Origin: Actinomycetes bacterium
Lineage (GTDB): Bacteria; Actinomycetota; Acidimicrobiia; IMCC26256; PALSA-610
Assembly: GCA_025360585.1 (NCBI GenBank)
Contig: JANYBW010000019.1
Span: forward strand, 62,001 to 126,000
Length of the DNA stretch: 64,000 nucleotides
Direction: 5' to 3'
Shown here: in pieces, positions 16,278 to 25,767 of the stretch
How positions within the stretch are numbered: position 1 is the first letter of the stretch
Layout: each line of letters opens with the position of its first letter
The notes under the pieces: model-generated
Told to the model about the DNA's origin: nothing
Seen by the model: the letters and a program-made list of their open reading frames with translations, nothing else
Database searches by the model: none
Translations under genes and position numbers: made by a program

Positions 16278-17912
16278 CTACTCGACGCCGACAAGGTACG
16301 GATAGAGCGGCTGACCACCCTCATGGAACTCAAAATCGACTTGCGGATGAGCGAGTTTCAAGTGTTCACGGATGCGTTCCGCGTCGCTTGCGCGTCCATC
16401 GGCTCCGATCACAACCGTCACGATCTCGCTGTTTTCGTCGACGAGAAAATCGAGCAACGACGTGCAGGCCTCCGCGGTTGTTGGCTTTGCCGCGATGATT
16501 CCACCATCGCGCGCGATCGCGAGCCAGTCGCCTGCTGCAATCGCTCCGCATTCGGCGTGAGAATCGCGCACCGCCTGGGTTACTTCGCCTGAACGCACAT
16601 GTTCGACTGCTTCATTGAATGCTTCGACGTTGGGCGCAAGTTCTTCTTCGGGGTCATACATGACCAACGCGGCCAGTGCTTCCATCACGGAAGCTGTCGG
16701 CACAACCGCAACGCTTTTCGTGGTCAATGAATCGACTTGCTTGGCCACCGGAATAATGTTTTTGTTGTTGGGTAGCACAATGACTGACTGCGCGTTCGCG
16801 GCCTCGACTGCCTCAAGAATCTGCGCCGTCGACGGATTCATCGACTGCCCACCCGCAATCACCGACTGAACGCCGAGCGAGCTCAACAACCGTCGTAGTC
16901 CTTCACCCACCGCAACCGCGACGACCGCAGTTTCAACCGGCTCAGATTCGACGATGTCGCCAACCGCTTCGCGTACCCAGAGCTGTTCTTCAGCTTCAAC
17001 TTCTTCGAAGAGATCCGTGACCCGAATTTTGTGGGGCTTGCCCGCTTGAATGCCCGCCTCGATCGCGGCCCCAATGTCGTTGGTGTGAATATGGCAGTTG
17101 TACAGGCCATCGCCGCCTACGACCACAATCGAATCCCCGACCGTCATCCAGGTTTCGCGAAAGGCCGGAATCGTCGCGACCGTTGCGTCGAGCAAGAACA
17201 TGACTTCGTAACGAAGATTCGCGATGTCGTCGCCCGCGAGATGCCGTTCGACTGAACGCGGTGTGGCCGAAACGGCAGCCGGCTCCGGCAACGGACGGCC
17301 GTCATGAACATGACGCAATGCCGCGATCAACAACGTGAAGCCGCTCCCACCGGAATCGACTACCCCGGCGGCCGCCAACGCAGGCAAGAGCGCCGGGGTG
17401 CTCAAAACCGACGCGTGGGCCGCAGCTTCGGCGTGTTCCAGTAGCACTTCGAGTGAATCGTGACCAGCCGCGGCCGCTCGTTCCAGGCCCTCGGCCGTCT
17501 CGCGAACCACCGTCAAAATTGTGCCTTCAACCGGGCGCATCACGGCTTCGTACGCCGCATCCGCAGCGCACCGCATTGCCGCAACGAGCTCGGCGCCGCC
17601 GACCGAATCATGCACCGCAAAGACCTCGACGAGGCCCCTCAGAATCTGGCTAGTGATAACGCCAGAATTGCCGCGGGCGCCCATCAACGAGCCCCGGGCG
17701 ATCGCTTTACAGACCTCAGCCATCGATTCAGCTGTGCGCAGCTCCGCGACGACGGATTCCAAGGTCAGCGCCATATTCGTACCCGTATCGCCATCCGGTA
17801 CGGGATACACGTTCAGGCGATTGAGTTCTTCTTGATGCGACCGCAGCGCGTCACGAAACGCTTCAATGACCGCACGGACATCTTGGGGCCCAAGGCGCGA
17901 AAGGGTCGGCAT
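16278..17912 (-). CDS. DAK-domain (FakA/YloV-like) kinase
   Basis: A 544-residue protein with an N-terminal DhaL-type domain bearing LNVYPVPDGDTGTNMAL near residues 33-49, the nucleotide/metal site of fatty acid kinase FakA and dihydroxyacetone kinases. RGSLMGARGNSGVI follows, with a middle domain (SVIVLPNNKN) and a C-terminal domain ending in YPYLVGVE. Length fits FakA, which phosphorylates FakB-bound fatty acids; no degV/fakB gene lies in the window. The frame is open far upstream to 18557, but that part runs across the divergent rpmB and cold-shock-like genes, so I chose the ATG at 17912. It precedes recG, as in many Gram-positive bacteria. Confidence 0.9.
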   Translation of the reverse strand: MPTLSRLGPQDVRAVIEAFRDALRSHQEELNRLNVYPVPDGDTGTNMALTLESVVAELRTAESMAEVCKAIARGSLMGARGNSGVITSQILRGLVEVFAVHDSVGGAELVAAMRCAADAAYEAVMRPVEGTILTVVRETAEGLERAAAAGHDSLEVLLEHAEAAAHASVLSTPALLPALAAAGVVDSGGSGFTLLIAALRHVHDGRPLPEPAAVSATPRSVERHLAGDDIANLRYEVMFLLDATVATIPAFRETWMTVGDSIVVVGGDGLYNCHIHTNDIGAAIEAGIQAGKPHKIRVTDLFEEVEAEEQLWVREAVGDIVESEPVETAVVAVAVGEGLRRLLSSLGVQSVIAGGQSMNPSTAQILEAVEAANAQSVIVLPNNKNIIPVAKQVDSLTTKSVAVVPTASVMEALAALVMYDPEEELAPNVEAFNEAVEHVRSGEVTQAVRDSHAECGAIAAGDWLAIARDGGIIAAKPTTAEACTSLLDFLVDENSEIVTVVIGADGRASDAERIREHLKLAHPQVDFEFHEGGQPLYPYLVGVE

Positions 17913-18020
17913 CGGCGCCGACCCTAGCTTGTCCGCGCGCCCGCCACCCACAATCCAGGGCCGCGCGCTTGGCACTGATAACCTGCCCCGGTTCCGATTG
18001 GTTTTGATGAGGTATTCGAC
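17913..18020. promoter_or_regulatory. Divergent promoter region fakA-like / rpmB
   Basis: A 108-base spacer separating two divergently transcribed units, so it must hold both promoters. TTGGCA at about 17970 could be a -35 element for rpmB, but no good -10 sits at the right distance. The call rests on gene orientation. Confidence 0.4.
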
Positions 18021-18212
18021 ATGGCTGCAGTGTGCGACGTTTGTGGGAAGAAGCCGAACTTCGGTATGCGAGTTTCCCACTCGCACCGGCGCAACAAACG
18101 GCGTTGGGATCCAAACATCCAGCGCGTGCGCGCGATTGTAAAAGGCTCCCCAAAACGGGTGAATGCCTGCACGTCGTGTATCAAAGCCGGCAAAGTCGTC
18201 AAGGCGGGCTAG
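18021..18212 (+). CDS. rpmB: 50S ribosomal protein L28
   Basis: A 63-residue protein starting [20 protein letters not shown], with [18 protein letters not shown] in the middle and [14 protein letters not shown] at the end. The CDVC and CTSC pairs mark the zinc-binding form. It is followed six bases later by a cold-shock-like gene and is divergent from the FakA-like gene, the same neighbourhood seen in many Gram-positive bacteria. Confidence 0.97.
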   Translation: MAAVCDVCGKKPNFGMRVSHSHRRNKRRWDPNIQRVRAIVKGSPKRVNACTSCIKAGKVVKAG

Positions 18213-18218
18213 AGCCCA

Positions 18219-18446
18219 ATGCAAGGCGTCGTAAAGCTCTACGACCCGATCACCGGCGAAGGTGTCTTGATGTCCGATAAGGACCGTGGCGAAGTCGTTC
18301 TCGCTACAGATGCACTCGTCGGCTCGATCTTTCGTGCGCTGCGCCAAGGGCAACGGGTCGTGTTTGATCTCGATCGCAAAGGCCGCGCGACCAAAGTGCG
18401 CTCCGGCGCCGAAGCCGATATGGGCATGACCACCGCCGAGGTCTAG
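18219..18446 (+). CDS. Cold-shock-domain-like small protein
   Basis: A 75-residue protein starting MQGVVKLYDPITGEGVLMSD, which follows the first two strands of a cold-shock domain (GxVKxxxxxxGxGxI). It continues with EVVLATDALVGSIFRALRQGQRVVFDLDRKGRATKV, matching the later strands. The aromatic RNP1 residues are largely replaced (EGVLMSD in place of GFGFI), so nucleic-acid binding may be weak or altered. It is probably co-transcribed with rpmB, only six bases upstream. Confidence 0.75.
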   Translation: MQGVVKLYDPITGEGVLMSDKDRGEVVLATDALVGSIFRALRQGQRVVFDLDRKGRATKVRSGAEADMGMTTAEV

Positions 18447-18579
18447 CGCTTTTGAATTGCCTGCGCTGCGCTCCGGCAGCGAGTGATCTGCGAACTCATG
18501 TCGCTCGTCCCTCGCTCCTGAGCTTCTCCGTTCACCGCGCCGGTAACAATGCCGCAAACACAGACACCTGAATAAAAGT

Positions 18580-18606
18580 TGGGCTCCTTGCGGGGCCCAT
18601 TTTTTA
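18580..18606. terminator. Bidirectional intrinsic terminator
   Basis: An eight-base-pair stem (18580-18587 with 18592-18599, one G-U pair) encloses a TTGC loop, followed on the plus strand by six T residues. Read on the minus strand it is followed by ACTTTTATT. It lies between the convergent rpmB/cold-shock unit and pckG and can serve both. Confidence 0.8.
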
Positions 18607-20412
18607 TGCCTTGGCGAGACGGCTTTCGAGCGCGTCGAGCTGGTCGCGCAACGCTTGGGGCATCGCGTCTGCGAACGAATCGAAGTGCTCGGCGATCAAC
18701 GGCAGCTCCGCCTGCCACGCCGCGGTGTCGACGGACAGCAAGTCGTCCATCGCTGCGGCGCTGATCCCAAGACCGTCCGTCGGCAACGCACCTGGTTTCG
18801 GGAGACGACCAATCGGCGTATCAATGGCGCTCACCGAATCCGAGCAACGATCAAAGATCCATGCCAACACCCGTGAGTTTTCGCCGTAACCAGGCCATAC
18901 GAATTTGCCTTCAGGGCTCTTGCGGAACCAGTTGACGTAGAAAATCTTCGGCAGCTTCGACGCGTCGCTGGCCGCACCGACCTTGAGCCAATGCGCGAAG
19001 TAATCGCCCATGTTGTAGCCACAAAACGGCAACATCGCAAACGGGTCGCGGCGCAAGTTGCCCACCGCACCGGCAGCCGCGGCGGTGGTTTCACTGGCCA
19101 TGATCGAGCCAAGAAACACACCGTGTTCCCAATCGAACGCTTCAGTCACCAACGGAATGACCGAAGCGCGGCGACCACCGAACAAGAACGCCGAGATCGG
19201 CACTCCCGCCGGGTCTTCCCATTCGTCGGCAACCGACGGCACCTGAGACAGTGGCGCGGTGAATCGAGCGTTCGGGTGCGCGGCCGGGGTATCCGACGCC
19301 GGGGTCCAATCGTTGCCCTTCCAATCGGTGCAGTGCGCGGGTGGTTCATCGGTGAGACCTTCCCACCACACATCGCCGTCGTCGGTGAGCGCAACGTTCG
19401 TAAACACTGTGTTTCGGTCGAGGGCAGCAATCGCGTTCGGGTTCGTGTCCATGCCCGTGCCCGGCGCCACGCCAAACATCCCGTACTCCGGGTTGATTGC
19501 GTACAAGCGACCATCCGTACCGTATTTCATCCAGCAAATGTCGTCGCCGATCGTTTCGGCTTTCCAGCCCGGGATCGTCGGTACGAGCATCGCGAGGTTC
19601 GTTTTGCCACACGCACTCGGGAACGCGGCCGCGATGTATTTCGCTTCGTGATTTGGGTTCGTAAGTTTCAAGATCAACATGTGTTCGGCGAGCCAACCGT
19701 CGTCGCGGGCCATCGTTGATGCGATCCGCAATGCGAAACATTTCTTGCCCAACAGCGCATTCCCGCCGTATCCCGATCCGTAACTTTGAATCTCGCGCGT
19801 CTCGGGAAAATGCACAATGAACTTGTTGTCCGGATTACACGGCCAAGAAACATCGGCTTGGCCGTCGGCGAGCGGTGCCCCAAGCGAATGCACGCACGGC
19901 ACAAATTCTCCGTCCGTACCGAGCACTTCGAGCGCACCTTTGCCCATACGAGTCATGGTGCGCATCGAAATCGCAACGTAGGCCGAGTCGGTGATTTCCA
20001 CACCGATATGCGCGATTGGTGAGCCGAGTGGGCCCATCGAAAACGGGACCACGTACATCGTGCGGCCGCGCATCGCGCCCTTGTACAGCGCAAGCATGTG
20101 ATCGCGCATTTCTTGCGGTGGGCGCCAGTTGTTGTTCGGGCCAGCATCGACTTGGCGTTCCGAGCAAATGAACGTACGGTCCTCGACGCGCGCCACATCG
20201 CCAGCATCACTGCGGGCATAGAAACTGTTCGGGCGCTTCGCGGGATCAAGCGGCACGAAGGTGCCAGTGGCTACAAGCCGAGCGCTCAGATCGGCAGCTT
20301 CGGCTTCAGAACCGTCGCACCATTCGATCGCGGCGGGCAGTAACACAGCCGCCCATTCTTCGACCCACGCAAGCAGCTTCGCGTGTTGAGTCGGCGCAGT
20401 AGTAGTGGTCAT
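18604..20412 (-). CDS. pckG: Phosphoenolpyruvate carboxykinase (GTP)
   Basis: A 602-residue cytosolic enzyme converting oxaloacetate and GTP to phosphoenolpyruvate, the first committed step of gluconeogenesis. Motifs include [18 protein letters not shown] (substrate site), [13 protein letters not shown] (kinase P-loop with the active-site Cys), [20 protein letters not shown] (metal-binding region) and [12 protein letters not shown]. The length and SACGKTN loop indicate the GTP form, not the ATP form. I chose the ATG at 20412, preceded by GGGAG, over a longer frame. In-window partners in central metabolism include gnd and pgl farther right. Confidence 0.97.
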   Translation of the reverse strand: MTTTTAPTQHAKLLAWVEEWAAVLLPAAIEWCDGSEAEAADLSARLVATGTFVPLDPAKRPNSFYARSDAGDVARVEDRTFICSERQVDAGPNNNWRPPQEMRDHMLALYKGAMRGRTMYVVPFSMGPLGSPIAHIGVEITDSAYVAISMRTMTRMGKGALEVLGTDGEFVPCVHSLGAPLADGQADVSWPCNPDNKFIVHFPETREIQSYGSGYGGNALLGKKCFALRIASTMARDDGWLAEHMLILKLTNPNHEAKYIAAAFPSACGKTNLAMLVPTIPGWKAETIGDDICWMKYGTDGRLYAINPEYGMFGVAPGTGMDTNPNAIAALDRNTVFTNVALTDDGDVWWEGLTDEPPAHCTDWKGNDWTPASDTPAAHPNARFTAPLSQVPSVADEWEDPAGVPISAFLFGGRRASVIPLVTEAFDWEHGVFLGSIMASETTAAAAGAVGNLRRDPFAMLPFCGYNMGDYFAHWLKVGAASDASKLPKIFYVNWFRKSPEGKFVWPGYGENSRVLAWIFDRCSDSVSAIDTPIGRLPKPGALPTDGLGISAAAMDDLLSVDTAAWQAELPLIAEHFDSFADAMPQALRDQLDALESRLAKA

Positions 20413-20643
20413 TGGAATCTCCCGAAACCGGCCAATTGGGTTCGGGAAGTGTAGAGGTGGGCAACCCAACCAAGTCGAGTCGGAGCGCTGGCAGCCCCGA
20501 CGTCATACTTCACCGGGTTAGTGCCCACCCAACGCCAACAGAAAGCCCACAATCGACCCGAATTTGTCACGCCTCCATTGTCGGACATTTCCTCGCGAAC
20601 CCGCAAGTCCCATCGAGTCTGCGATGACATTTGCTCGAAAGGT
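20413..20643 (-). promoter_or_regulatory. pckG upstream region with an interrupted inverted repeat
   Basis: A 231-base spacer upstream of pckG. Arms at 20457-20467 and 20515-20528 can pair (GTGGGC with GCCCAC, ACCC with GGGT) with a small interior bulge and a loop of about 47 bases, which could form a leader structure in the pckG transcript. No known riboswitch consensus was recognised. Confidence 0.35.
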
Positions 20644-21756
20644 CTACAACCGTTGGCGGCCGGCTCTGTTTTGGCGGCGCTCGTGGCGTTCTAAGCCGAG
20701 TTCAATGAGACGATCTAAGAGCGCGCCATAGCCAACTCCGGAGGCTTCCATCAGCTTTGGATACATCGAGATGTTGGTGAATCCTGGGATGGTGTTGAGT
20801 TCGTTCACGATGAAACCGCGCGCCGAGCCTTCGGTTTCGTAGAAGAAATCGACCCTCGCCATCGCTTCACCCGCGCACGCCGCGAACGCTTGTACCGCGA
20901 GCGCTTGCACGTTCGCGATTTCAGCATCGTCGAGCTCGGCGGGAATGAGCAGCTGCGCGGCATCGGATTCGTATTTGTCGTGGTAGCTGTAGAACTCTTC
21001 GCCCGCAATGATCTCGCCCGGCACCGACGAAATCGCAGGATCGTCGCCGAGAATCGCAACTTCTATTTCGCGGCCAACGATTGCTTCTTCGATTAACACC
21101 CATTCGTCGTAGCGCGTCGCGAGCTCAATGGCGGTGATGAGCTCGGCGCGATCGTGCACTTTGCTGACGCCAACCGAACTTCCCATGTTCGCCGGTTTCA
21201 CAAATACTGGATACGTAAACGCGGTTTCGACGGAAGCAACCGTCGAATCGATCGCATGACCGTCGCGATGCACCACATCGAGCGCGACGGTGAGCCCCGA
21301 TGCCCGCAGCGCTTGTTTCATCATGCGTTTATCCATGCACACCGCGCTGGCGAGCACACCGCAGCCCACGTACGCCAAGCCTGCAGTTTCGAGGAGGCCT
21401 TGGATTGTGCCGTCTTCGCCGTACGGGCCGTGTAGCAACGGCAACACGATGTCGACATTGAAACTGGCATCGCTATCGCGCCACTGCACGGTATTGCGGC
21501 CAGGATCCGTCGGAGGAATGATCGGAGTTCCCGAGACTGTGAAAGCATTTGGCAGCGACGCGGTAGGTGCGTTTTCCAACATGGCTCGAGCATCGTCGGC
21601 AAGGAGCCATGCGCCAGCGGTGGTGATGCCTACGGGAATCACTTCGTAACGATCAGGATCGAGCGAACGAGCGACGGTCACCGCGGTCGCGCGCGAAACG
21701 TCGTGTTCGGCACTGCGGCCACCAAATAACACCATGACCCGAATGCGCTCAATCAC
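20644..21756 (-). CDS. ddl: D-alanine--D-alanine ligase
   Basis: About 370 residues; an ATP-grasp ligase making the D-Ala-D-Ala dipeptide of peptidoglycan. Motifs: VLFGGRSAEHDVS at the N-terminus, PYGEDGTIQGLLE, VKPANMGSSVGVSKV, and the C-terminal metal site RVDFFYETEG with NELNTIPGFTNISMYPKL. The start is ambiguous: the frame is open to 21792, but the GTG at 21756 has AAGG upstream and gives the usual short N-terminus. It is followed by pckG after 231 bases. Confidence 0.95.
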   Translation of the reverse strand: MIERIRVMVLFGGRSAEHDVSRATAVTVARSLDPDRYEVIPVGITTAGAWLLADDARAMLENAPTASLPNAFTVSGTPIIPPTDPGRNTVQWRDSDASFNVDIVLPLLHGPYGEDGTIQGLLETAGLAYVGCGVLASAVCMDKRMMKQALRASGLTVALDVVHRDGHAIDSTVASVETAFTYPVFVKPANMGSSVGVSKVHDRAELITAIELATRYDEWVLIEEAIVGREIEVAILGDDPAISSVPGEIIAGEEFYSYHDKYESDAAQLLIPAELDDAEIANVQALAVQAFAACAGEAMARVDFFYETEGSARGFIVNELNTIPGFTNISMYPKLMEASGVGYGALLDRLIELGLERHERRQNRAGRQRL

Positions 21757-21817
21757 GGCGCGCACCTTACCGGTGAGCTTTCGTGGCGCCACAGTTCGTT
21801 GCGAAATAGGGCGACGC

Positions 21818-22195
21818 TTACTTCCCCACGACTTGCAAAATTCCGCGGATCCCTACGCCCATCAGAAACAATCCACCGAGACCATAGGCGAGCTCCAAAC
21901 GGTTCTTGGCTTTCCACACGTAGCGATAGCTATACAGCAAGCCGACCGTGATGAACGCGACGAAGCCGTAAAACATATGCAGCGCGGGAGCTTTGAACTT
22001 GCCGTTCGATTGCAAGATCGCGCCGATAGTGACCTGCACCATCATCGCGGCCTCGGCAACAATCACGCCCGCCCACACCGAGCGCCCGCGCAATCGCGGC
22101 CAGCGGCACGCCGCAAGCGCGTGCAGGCCACTCAACGCGTTGATCACAATCACCGTGTAACCAAAGACTTTATGAAAATCGCGCAGTGCGTGCAT
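21818..22195 (-). CDS. Small four-helix membrane protein of unknown function
   Basis: A 125-residue hydrophobic protein with about four membrane segments (residues 9-30, 38-60, 70-90 and 102-120). His residues occur near the ends of helices (MHALRDFHK and LHALAA at the start, and LHMFYGF), an arrangement that could hold haem as in small b-type cytochromes, but no family was recognised. It lies 20 bases upstream of the ddl side and 19 bases downstream of the acyl-CoA ligase gene on the same strand, so it is probably co-transcribed with that ligase. Confidence 0.65.
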   Translation of the reverse strand: MHALRDFHKVFGYTVIVINALSGLHALAACRWPRLRGRSVWAGVIVAEAAMMVQVTIGAILQSNGKFKAPALHMFYGFVAFITVGLLYSYRYVWKAKNRLELAYGLGGLFLMGVGIRGILQVVGK

Positions 22196-22214
22196 CAGGA
22201 GAATCGTCTCCGCA

Positions 22215-23945
22215 CTACAGCGTTTGGTCGTCGCTGGCGGCGAATGCCGTCTCGCCGCCGCGCAACGCGGCCTTCAGAATCTTGCCAGCGGGGTTGCGCG
22301 GGAGCGGCTCATCGCGAAACTCCACATACTGGGGGACTTTGAAATCGGCGAGAACTGCTCGGCAATGATCGCGAATCGCTTCGACCGTGGCGGTAGCGCC
22401 AGCTTTGAGCACGACGATGGCCTTGACCTCTTCGCCCAACTGCGTATGCGGTTGCCCGATGATCGCGGCGTCGACCACACCGGGGAAGTCGTAGAGCACG
22501 TTTTCAATTTCGACGCAGTAGATATTTTCCCCGGCGCGAATGATCATGTCCTTGGCGCGATCGACGATGTACACAAAACCATCGTCGTCTTGTTTGGCAA
22601 TGTCGCCGGAACGAAACCAACCGTCTACCAACACTTCTTCGTTGACTTCCGGGCGATTCCAATACCCGCGCAACATGATTGTCGGGCCCTTCAACCAGAT
22701 CTCGCCCTGTTCGCCGCGCTCTACTTCGTTGTGATCGTCGTCGCGGATTTCCAATTCGACAGTGGGCACTGCGCGTCCGCAGGACGACGGGTGCGAGAAA
22801 TAGTCGTCGCCCGCCAGCGCGGTCGCGACGGATGCAGTCTCGGTGAGCCCGTAGGCCGTCGACAACGTTTTGCGCAGGTTCGGAAAGGCTTGTTCAATGC
22901 GCTCGACCAGCTCGGGAGCAGCCGGAGCGCCGCCGTAGCTCGCGCGTTTCACTGAAGAAAGGTCGTATTTATTGAAGTTTTCTGATTCAATGATGCGCCA
23001 CATGATCGTGGGGACGCCACCGATACTCGTAATTTTCTCCGACTCGATCGTGGCCATGGCGTTATCGGGGTCGAAACGCCCCGCAGGCATCAGCACCAAT
23101 TTTCCACCCATCGCATAGTTCAACACCATCGTCGCCAAACAACCCGTGACGTGAAACAACGGCACCACGAGCAGCGCGGCATCTTGCAGCCCGTCGTCGG
23201 CGCCGCGAGAGGTCGTGCCCGCCATCATTTGAATCAGACCGCTGCACAAAATATTGGAGAGGTTGGCAATTGCTTGGCGATGCGTGATCGTTGCGCCCTT
23301 CGGACGCCCAGTCGTACCCGAGGTGTAGAGGATCGCGAGAATGTCGTCTTCGGCAATCTCTGCTGCTGGCATCGCGATGTCCGCCGCGCCAAGGGTCCCG
23401 AGGAACGCATCAAATTGTTCGACGTCGCCATCGGCACCGACGGGCTCCGCGGCGATCAGCACGAATCGTTCAACATCTGGCAATTCAGCACGGACGGCGT
23501 TGATCAAATCGAGCCGTTTGCGATCCGCGAACACGATCTTGGAGCCGCTGTCTTGCAACGCGAACTGGAGTTCCTCACTTTTTTGCCATGCGTTGAGCGG
23601 CACACAGATCGCACCCAAAATTGCACAGGCCCAAAACGTCAAGACCCACTCCGGATTGTTCGCAGAGACCAGCGCGACGCGATCGCCATGACCAATTCCG
23701 CGTGCCCGCAGTGCTTCGGCGACGGCTTTGGCCGCATTGTTGTGTTGCGCGAACGTGTACCGCGCATCGCCTTGCACCAAACAAGTCACGTCGGCACGGG
23801 CGGCGCTCGAATCCATCAAATCCCGGAGCGATTTCATCCGGGTCTTGTACACCTGCGTCGGGACCCCCAAGACGTCTTCAACCACGATCTCCATGGGCCC
23901 ACCAGGACCACAAACTTGCAACGCTGCTTCGGCTGGGGTGGGCAC
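22215..23945 (-). CDS. AMP-dependent fatty acyl-CoA ligase (FadD-like)
   Basis: A 576-residue adenylate-forming enzyme that activates a carboxylic acid, probably a fatty acid, to its CoA thioester. Motifs: ILYTSGTTGRPKGATITH (P-loop), YGLTETASVAT, GWFRSGDIAKQDDDGFVYIVDR and AKDMIIRAGENIYCVEIE, and the catalytic-Lys region RNPAGKILK near the C-terminus. The GTG at 23945 is preceded by AGGAG and was chosen over a longer frame. The divergent spacer upstream carries a clean palindrome that may be an operator. The precise chain length cannot be told from sequence. Confidence 0.93.
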   Translation of the reverse strand: MPTPAEAALQVCGPGGPMEIVVEDVLGVPTQVYKTRMKSLRDLMDSSAARADVTCLVQGDARYTFAQHNNAAKAVAEALRARGIGHGDRVALVSANNPEWVLTFWACAILGAICVPLNAWQKSEELQFALQDSGSKIVFADRKRLDLINAVRAELPDVERFVLIAAEPVGADGDVEQFDAFLGTLGAADIAMPAAEIAEDDILAILYTSGTTGRPKGATITHRQAIANLSNILCSGLIQMMAGTTSRGADDGLQDAALLVVPLFHVTGCLATMVLNYAMGGKLVLMPAGRFDPDNAMATIESEKITSIGGVPTIMWRIIESENFNKYDLSSVKRASYGGAPAAPELVERIEQAFPNLRKTLSTAYGLTETASVATALAGDDYFSHPSSCGRAVPTVELEIRDDDHNEVERGEQGEIWLKGPTIMLRGYWNRPEVNEEVLVDGWFRSGDIAKQDDDGFVYIVDRAKDMIIRAGENIYCVEIENVLYDFPGVVDAAIIGQPHTQLGEEVKAIVVLKAGATATVEAIRDHCRAVLADFKVPQYVEFRDEPLPRNPAGKILKAALRGGETAFAASDDQTL

Positions 23946-24102
23946 GATTACTCCTGATGAGTTGCTGTGTAGCGGACGAGTCGCAGACAAGCTACGGGCC
24001 CACGCCAATGACCTGGCAAACGCAACCGCGCCAGTGATGTCGCCAGAACCCCGCTCAAGTATCGATCGACAAAGGCCGACAAATTGCCCATTCGGGTACG
24101 GA

Positions 24103-24120
24103 TGTCACAACGGTGTGACA
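24103..24120. promoter_or_regulatory. Palindromic operator-like site
   Basis: TGTCACA and TGTGACA form perfect seven-base arms around ACGG, in the 209-base spacer between the divergent acyl-CoA ligase and a plus-strand gene. The symmetry and place suggest a site for a dimeric regulator such as a TetR/FadR type, but no regulator gene is adjacent. Confidence 0.5.
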
Positions 24121-24154
24121 GCAACGGCTCGCGAGTTCGCAGTAGAGGTGAGCA

Positions 24155-24796
24155 ATGGCGGTAACCGAAGTCACGCACAACGACTGCGTGGCTGCTCGGG
24201 CGCTACGCGACGACGTAATCGCTGGCCTGCTTGAGCCCATGACTGATGTCGTGAGAACCCTTCAGCGGCTCGCAATTGCCCAGGTAAGCCCAGAATCGCC
24301 GCAGCTCGACTCGGAATTGCTCGTTCGGGCACGATCGCTTGCGCATTCGTTGCAGCAAATCATCGACGAGCTCATCACCAGCGGCACCCACCGTGGAGTC
24401 CTGGACGGGCGCGAGCCTCAAGAGACAATCACAGTACGCAGCGCGATCGAAACGGCGGCCGCGGCAGCCAGCCATGCGCTTTGCACTCGCCACGTTGTCG
24501 TGCGCGGCGCGCACCGAGTCGCGATTACCACCAGCACTCCCCGATTCCATGCACTGCTCGTGCGCCTGTTTGAAGTGAGTATCGGCAGTGGCGAATACCG
24601 GATCGTCCTGGACCGCTCGCGTGGCGAGCTGCTGATGCAATTCGAAAAGTGCGATATATCGCCCGACGATCTAGATTCCGTGCGCGGCCTCGCTCGCACG
24701 ATTGGCGGTACCGCGGATCGCGCCAACGCGAACGGCAACCCGATGGTGGTCGTCTGGCTTCCACAACAACGCGTGAGCGACCCAATCGAACAATAG
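24155..24796 (+). CDS. Putative degenerate histidine-kinase-like protein
   Basis: A 213-residue soluble protein. Residues 15-80 form two predicted helices (IAGLLEPMTDVVRTLQRLAI and ARSLAHSLQQIIDELITS), which resemble the dimerisation part of sensor kinases but lack an obvious phospho-acceptor His motif. The later part (HALLVRLFEVSIGSGEYRIV, then MQFEKCDISPDDLDSVRGLA and MVVVWLPQQ) follows the order of a GHKL ATPase domain, but the N box and GxGLG loop are missing. It may be an inactive kinase-like scaffold or simply an unrelated helical protein. It is divergent from the acyl-CoA ligase and convergent with the PAC2 gene. Confidence 0.6.
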   Translation: MAVTEVTHNDCVAARALRDDVIAGLLEPMTDVVRTLQRLAIAQVSPESPQLDSELLVRARSLAHSLQQIIDELITSGTHRGVLDGREPQETITVRSAIETAAAAASHALCTRHVVVRGAHRVAITTSTPRFHALLVRLFEVSIGSGEYRIVLDRSRGELLMQFEKCDISPDDLDSVRGLARTIGGTADRANANGNPMVVVWLPQQRVSDPIEQ

Positions 24797-24841
24797 GGTC
24801 CGGCTGGCTGCACGCAACTCGCTCCGCACGGCGCCGCGGCT

Positions 24842-25684
24842 TTACTCCTCAGCGCTGGGCTGATCGCGCAAAAACCGTTCGATTTCATTGGCGATTTCAT
24901 CGCCGCTCGGAATGCGCTGTTCCCACTGTTCATCGATTTGATTCACGATGGCCAATACATCTGGCCTATCCGAGAGACCCTCTTCGACTTTGTCGCGGTA
25001 GGCGACGCAGGTTGCTTCGAGGGCATCGAGATCCGGCGAAATACGAGCGAGTTCCGAAAGCCGAAACGCGAGGGCCCGCACCGAAGGCGGCGACGGCGAA
25101 CCCGATACGTACTGGGGAACTTGCGCCCATAGCGCGACCGATCGAACACCCGATTCGCCTAACGCGAATTGCACTACCGTATTCAAACCCGTTGCGCCGA
25201 CGTAGTCATCGCGCAACGGACCAACTTCTTGCGCCACGGAACGCTTCGTCGCGGAGCTCAACACCGCAACGTTGCGGCGATGTGTAGCGACGGCAGGCAT
25301 CCCGCCGAGCGCAAACGATTCTTTTGCACCAACCCGCTGGGCGACGGTGGCGATCTCAGCGGCGAAATCGGGCCACTGCACCGACGGCTCCGGACCTTGG
25401 ATACACACAACGTCGCGACCAAGATTACCCGCCCACATCCGGACCTTCGGCCAATCGATCGAACGCAAACCGCCGTCGACAAGTTTGACCATGGGCCGAG
25501 TTTGTTGCAGATCCAACAAGTTCGTGAGATCGATCGAACCAAATTCGTGGCCACCAGTTGCCGCGACTTGCTCGATCAACAAATCAAGGGTGCCCTCACC
25601 GGCAAGGCCAGCATCAATCCAACCTCGAAACGAATAGATCAATACCGGATTGTTCAGTTCGGGCCACGTCTCAATGTCCAACAC
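24842..25684 (-). CDS. PAC2 family protein
   Basis: A 280-residue member of the PAC2 family, related to eukaryotic proteasome assembly chaperone 2. Conserved stretches include LIYSFRGWIDAGLAGEGTLD near the N-terminus, GPEPSVQWPDFAAEI, LGGMPAVATHRRNVAV and WAQVPQYVSGSPSPPSV. Actinobacteria usually carry one or two such genes; their role is not settled, though a link to protein quality control has been suggested. The C-terminal helix ends in an acidic tail. No proteasome genes are in the window. Confidence 0.88.
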   Translation of the reverse strand: MLDIETWPELNNPVLIYSFRGWIDAGLAGEGTLDLLIEQVAATGGHEFGSIDLTNLLDLQQTRPMVKLVDGGLRSIDWPKVRMWAGNLGRDVVCIQGPEPSVQWPDFAAEIATVAQRVGAKESFALGGMPAVATHRRNVAVLSSATKRSVAQEVGPLRDDYVGATGLNTVVQFALGESGVRSVALWAQVPQYVSGSPSPPSVRALAFRLSELARISPDLDALEATCVAYRDKVEEGLSDRPDVLAIVNQIDEQWEQRIPSGDEIANEIERFLRDQPSAEE

Positions 25685-25767
25685 AGGCCAAGGCTATTTG
25701 ATGGGCGACCGCCTGCACCGTTCGCGAGGAAGCTGCGCCTCCCGACAGCCGCTCGCTCGGCTGCCGG

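Noticed and set aside
17913-18557. A 215-residue N-terminal extension of the FakA-like protein
   Set aside because: It is antisense to rpmB and the cold-shock-like gene and has no family similarity.
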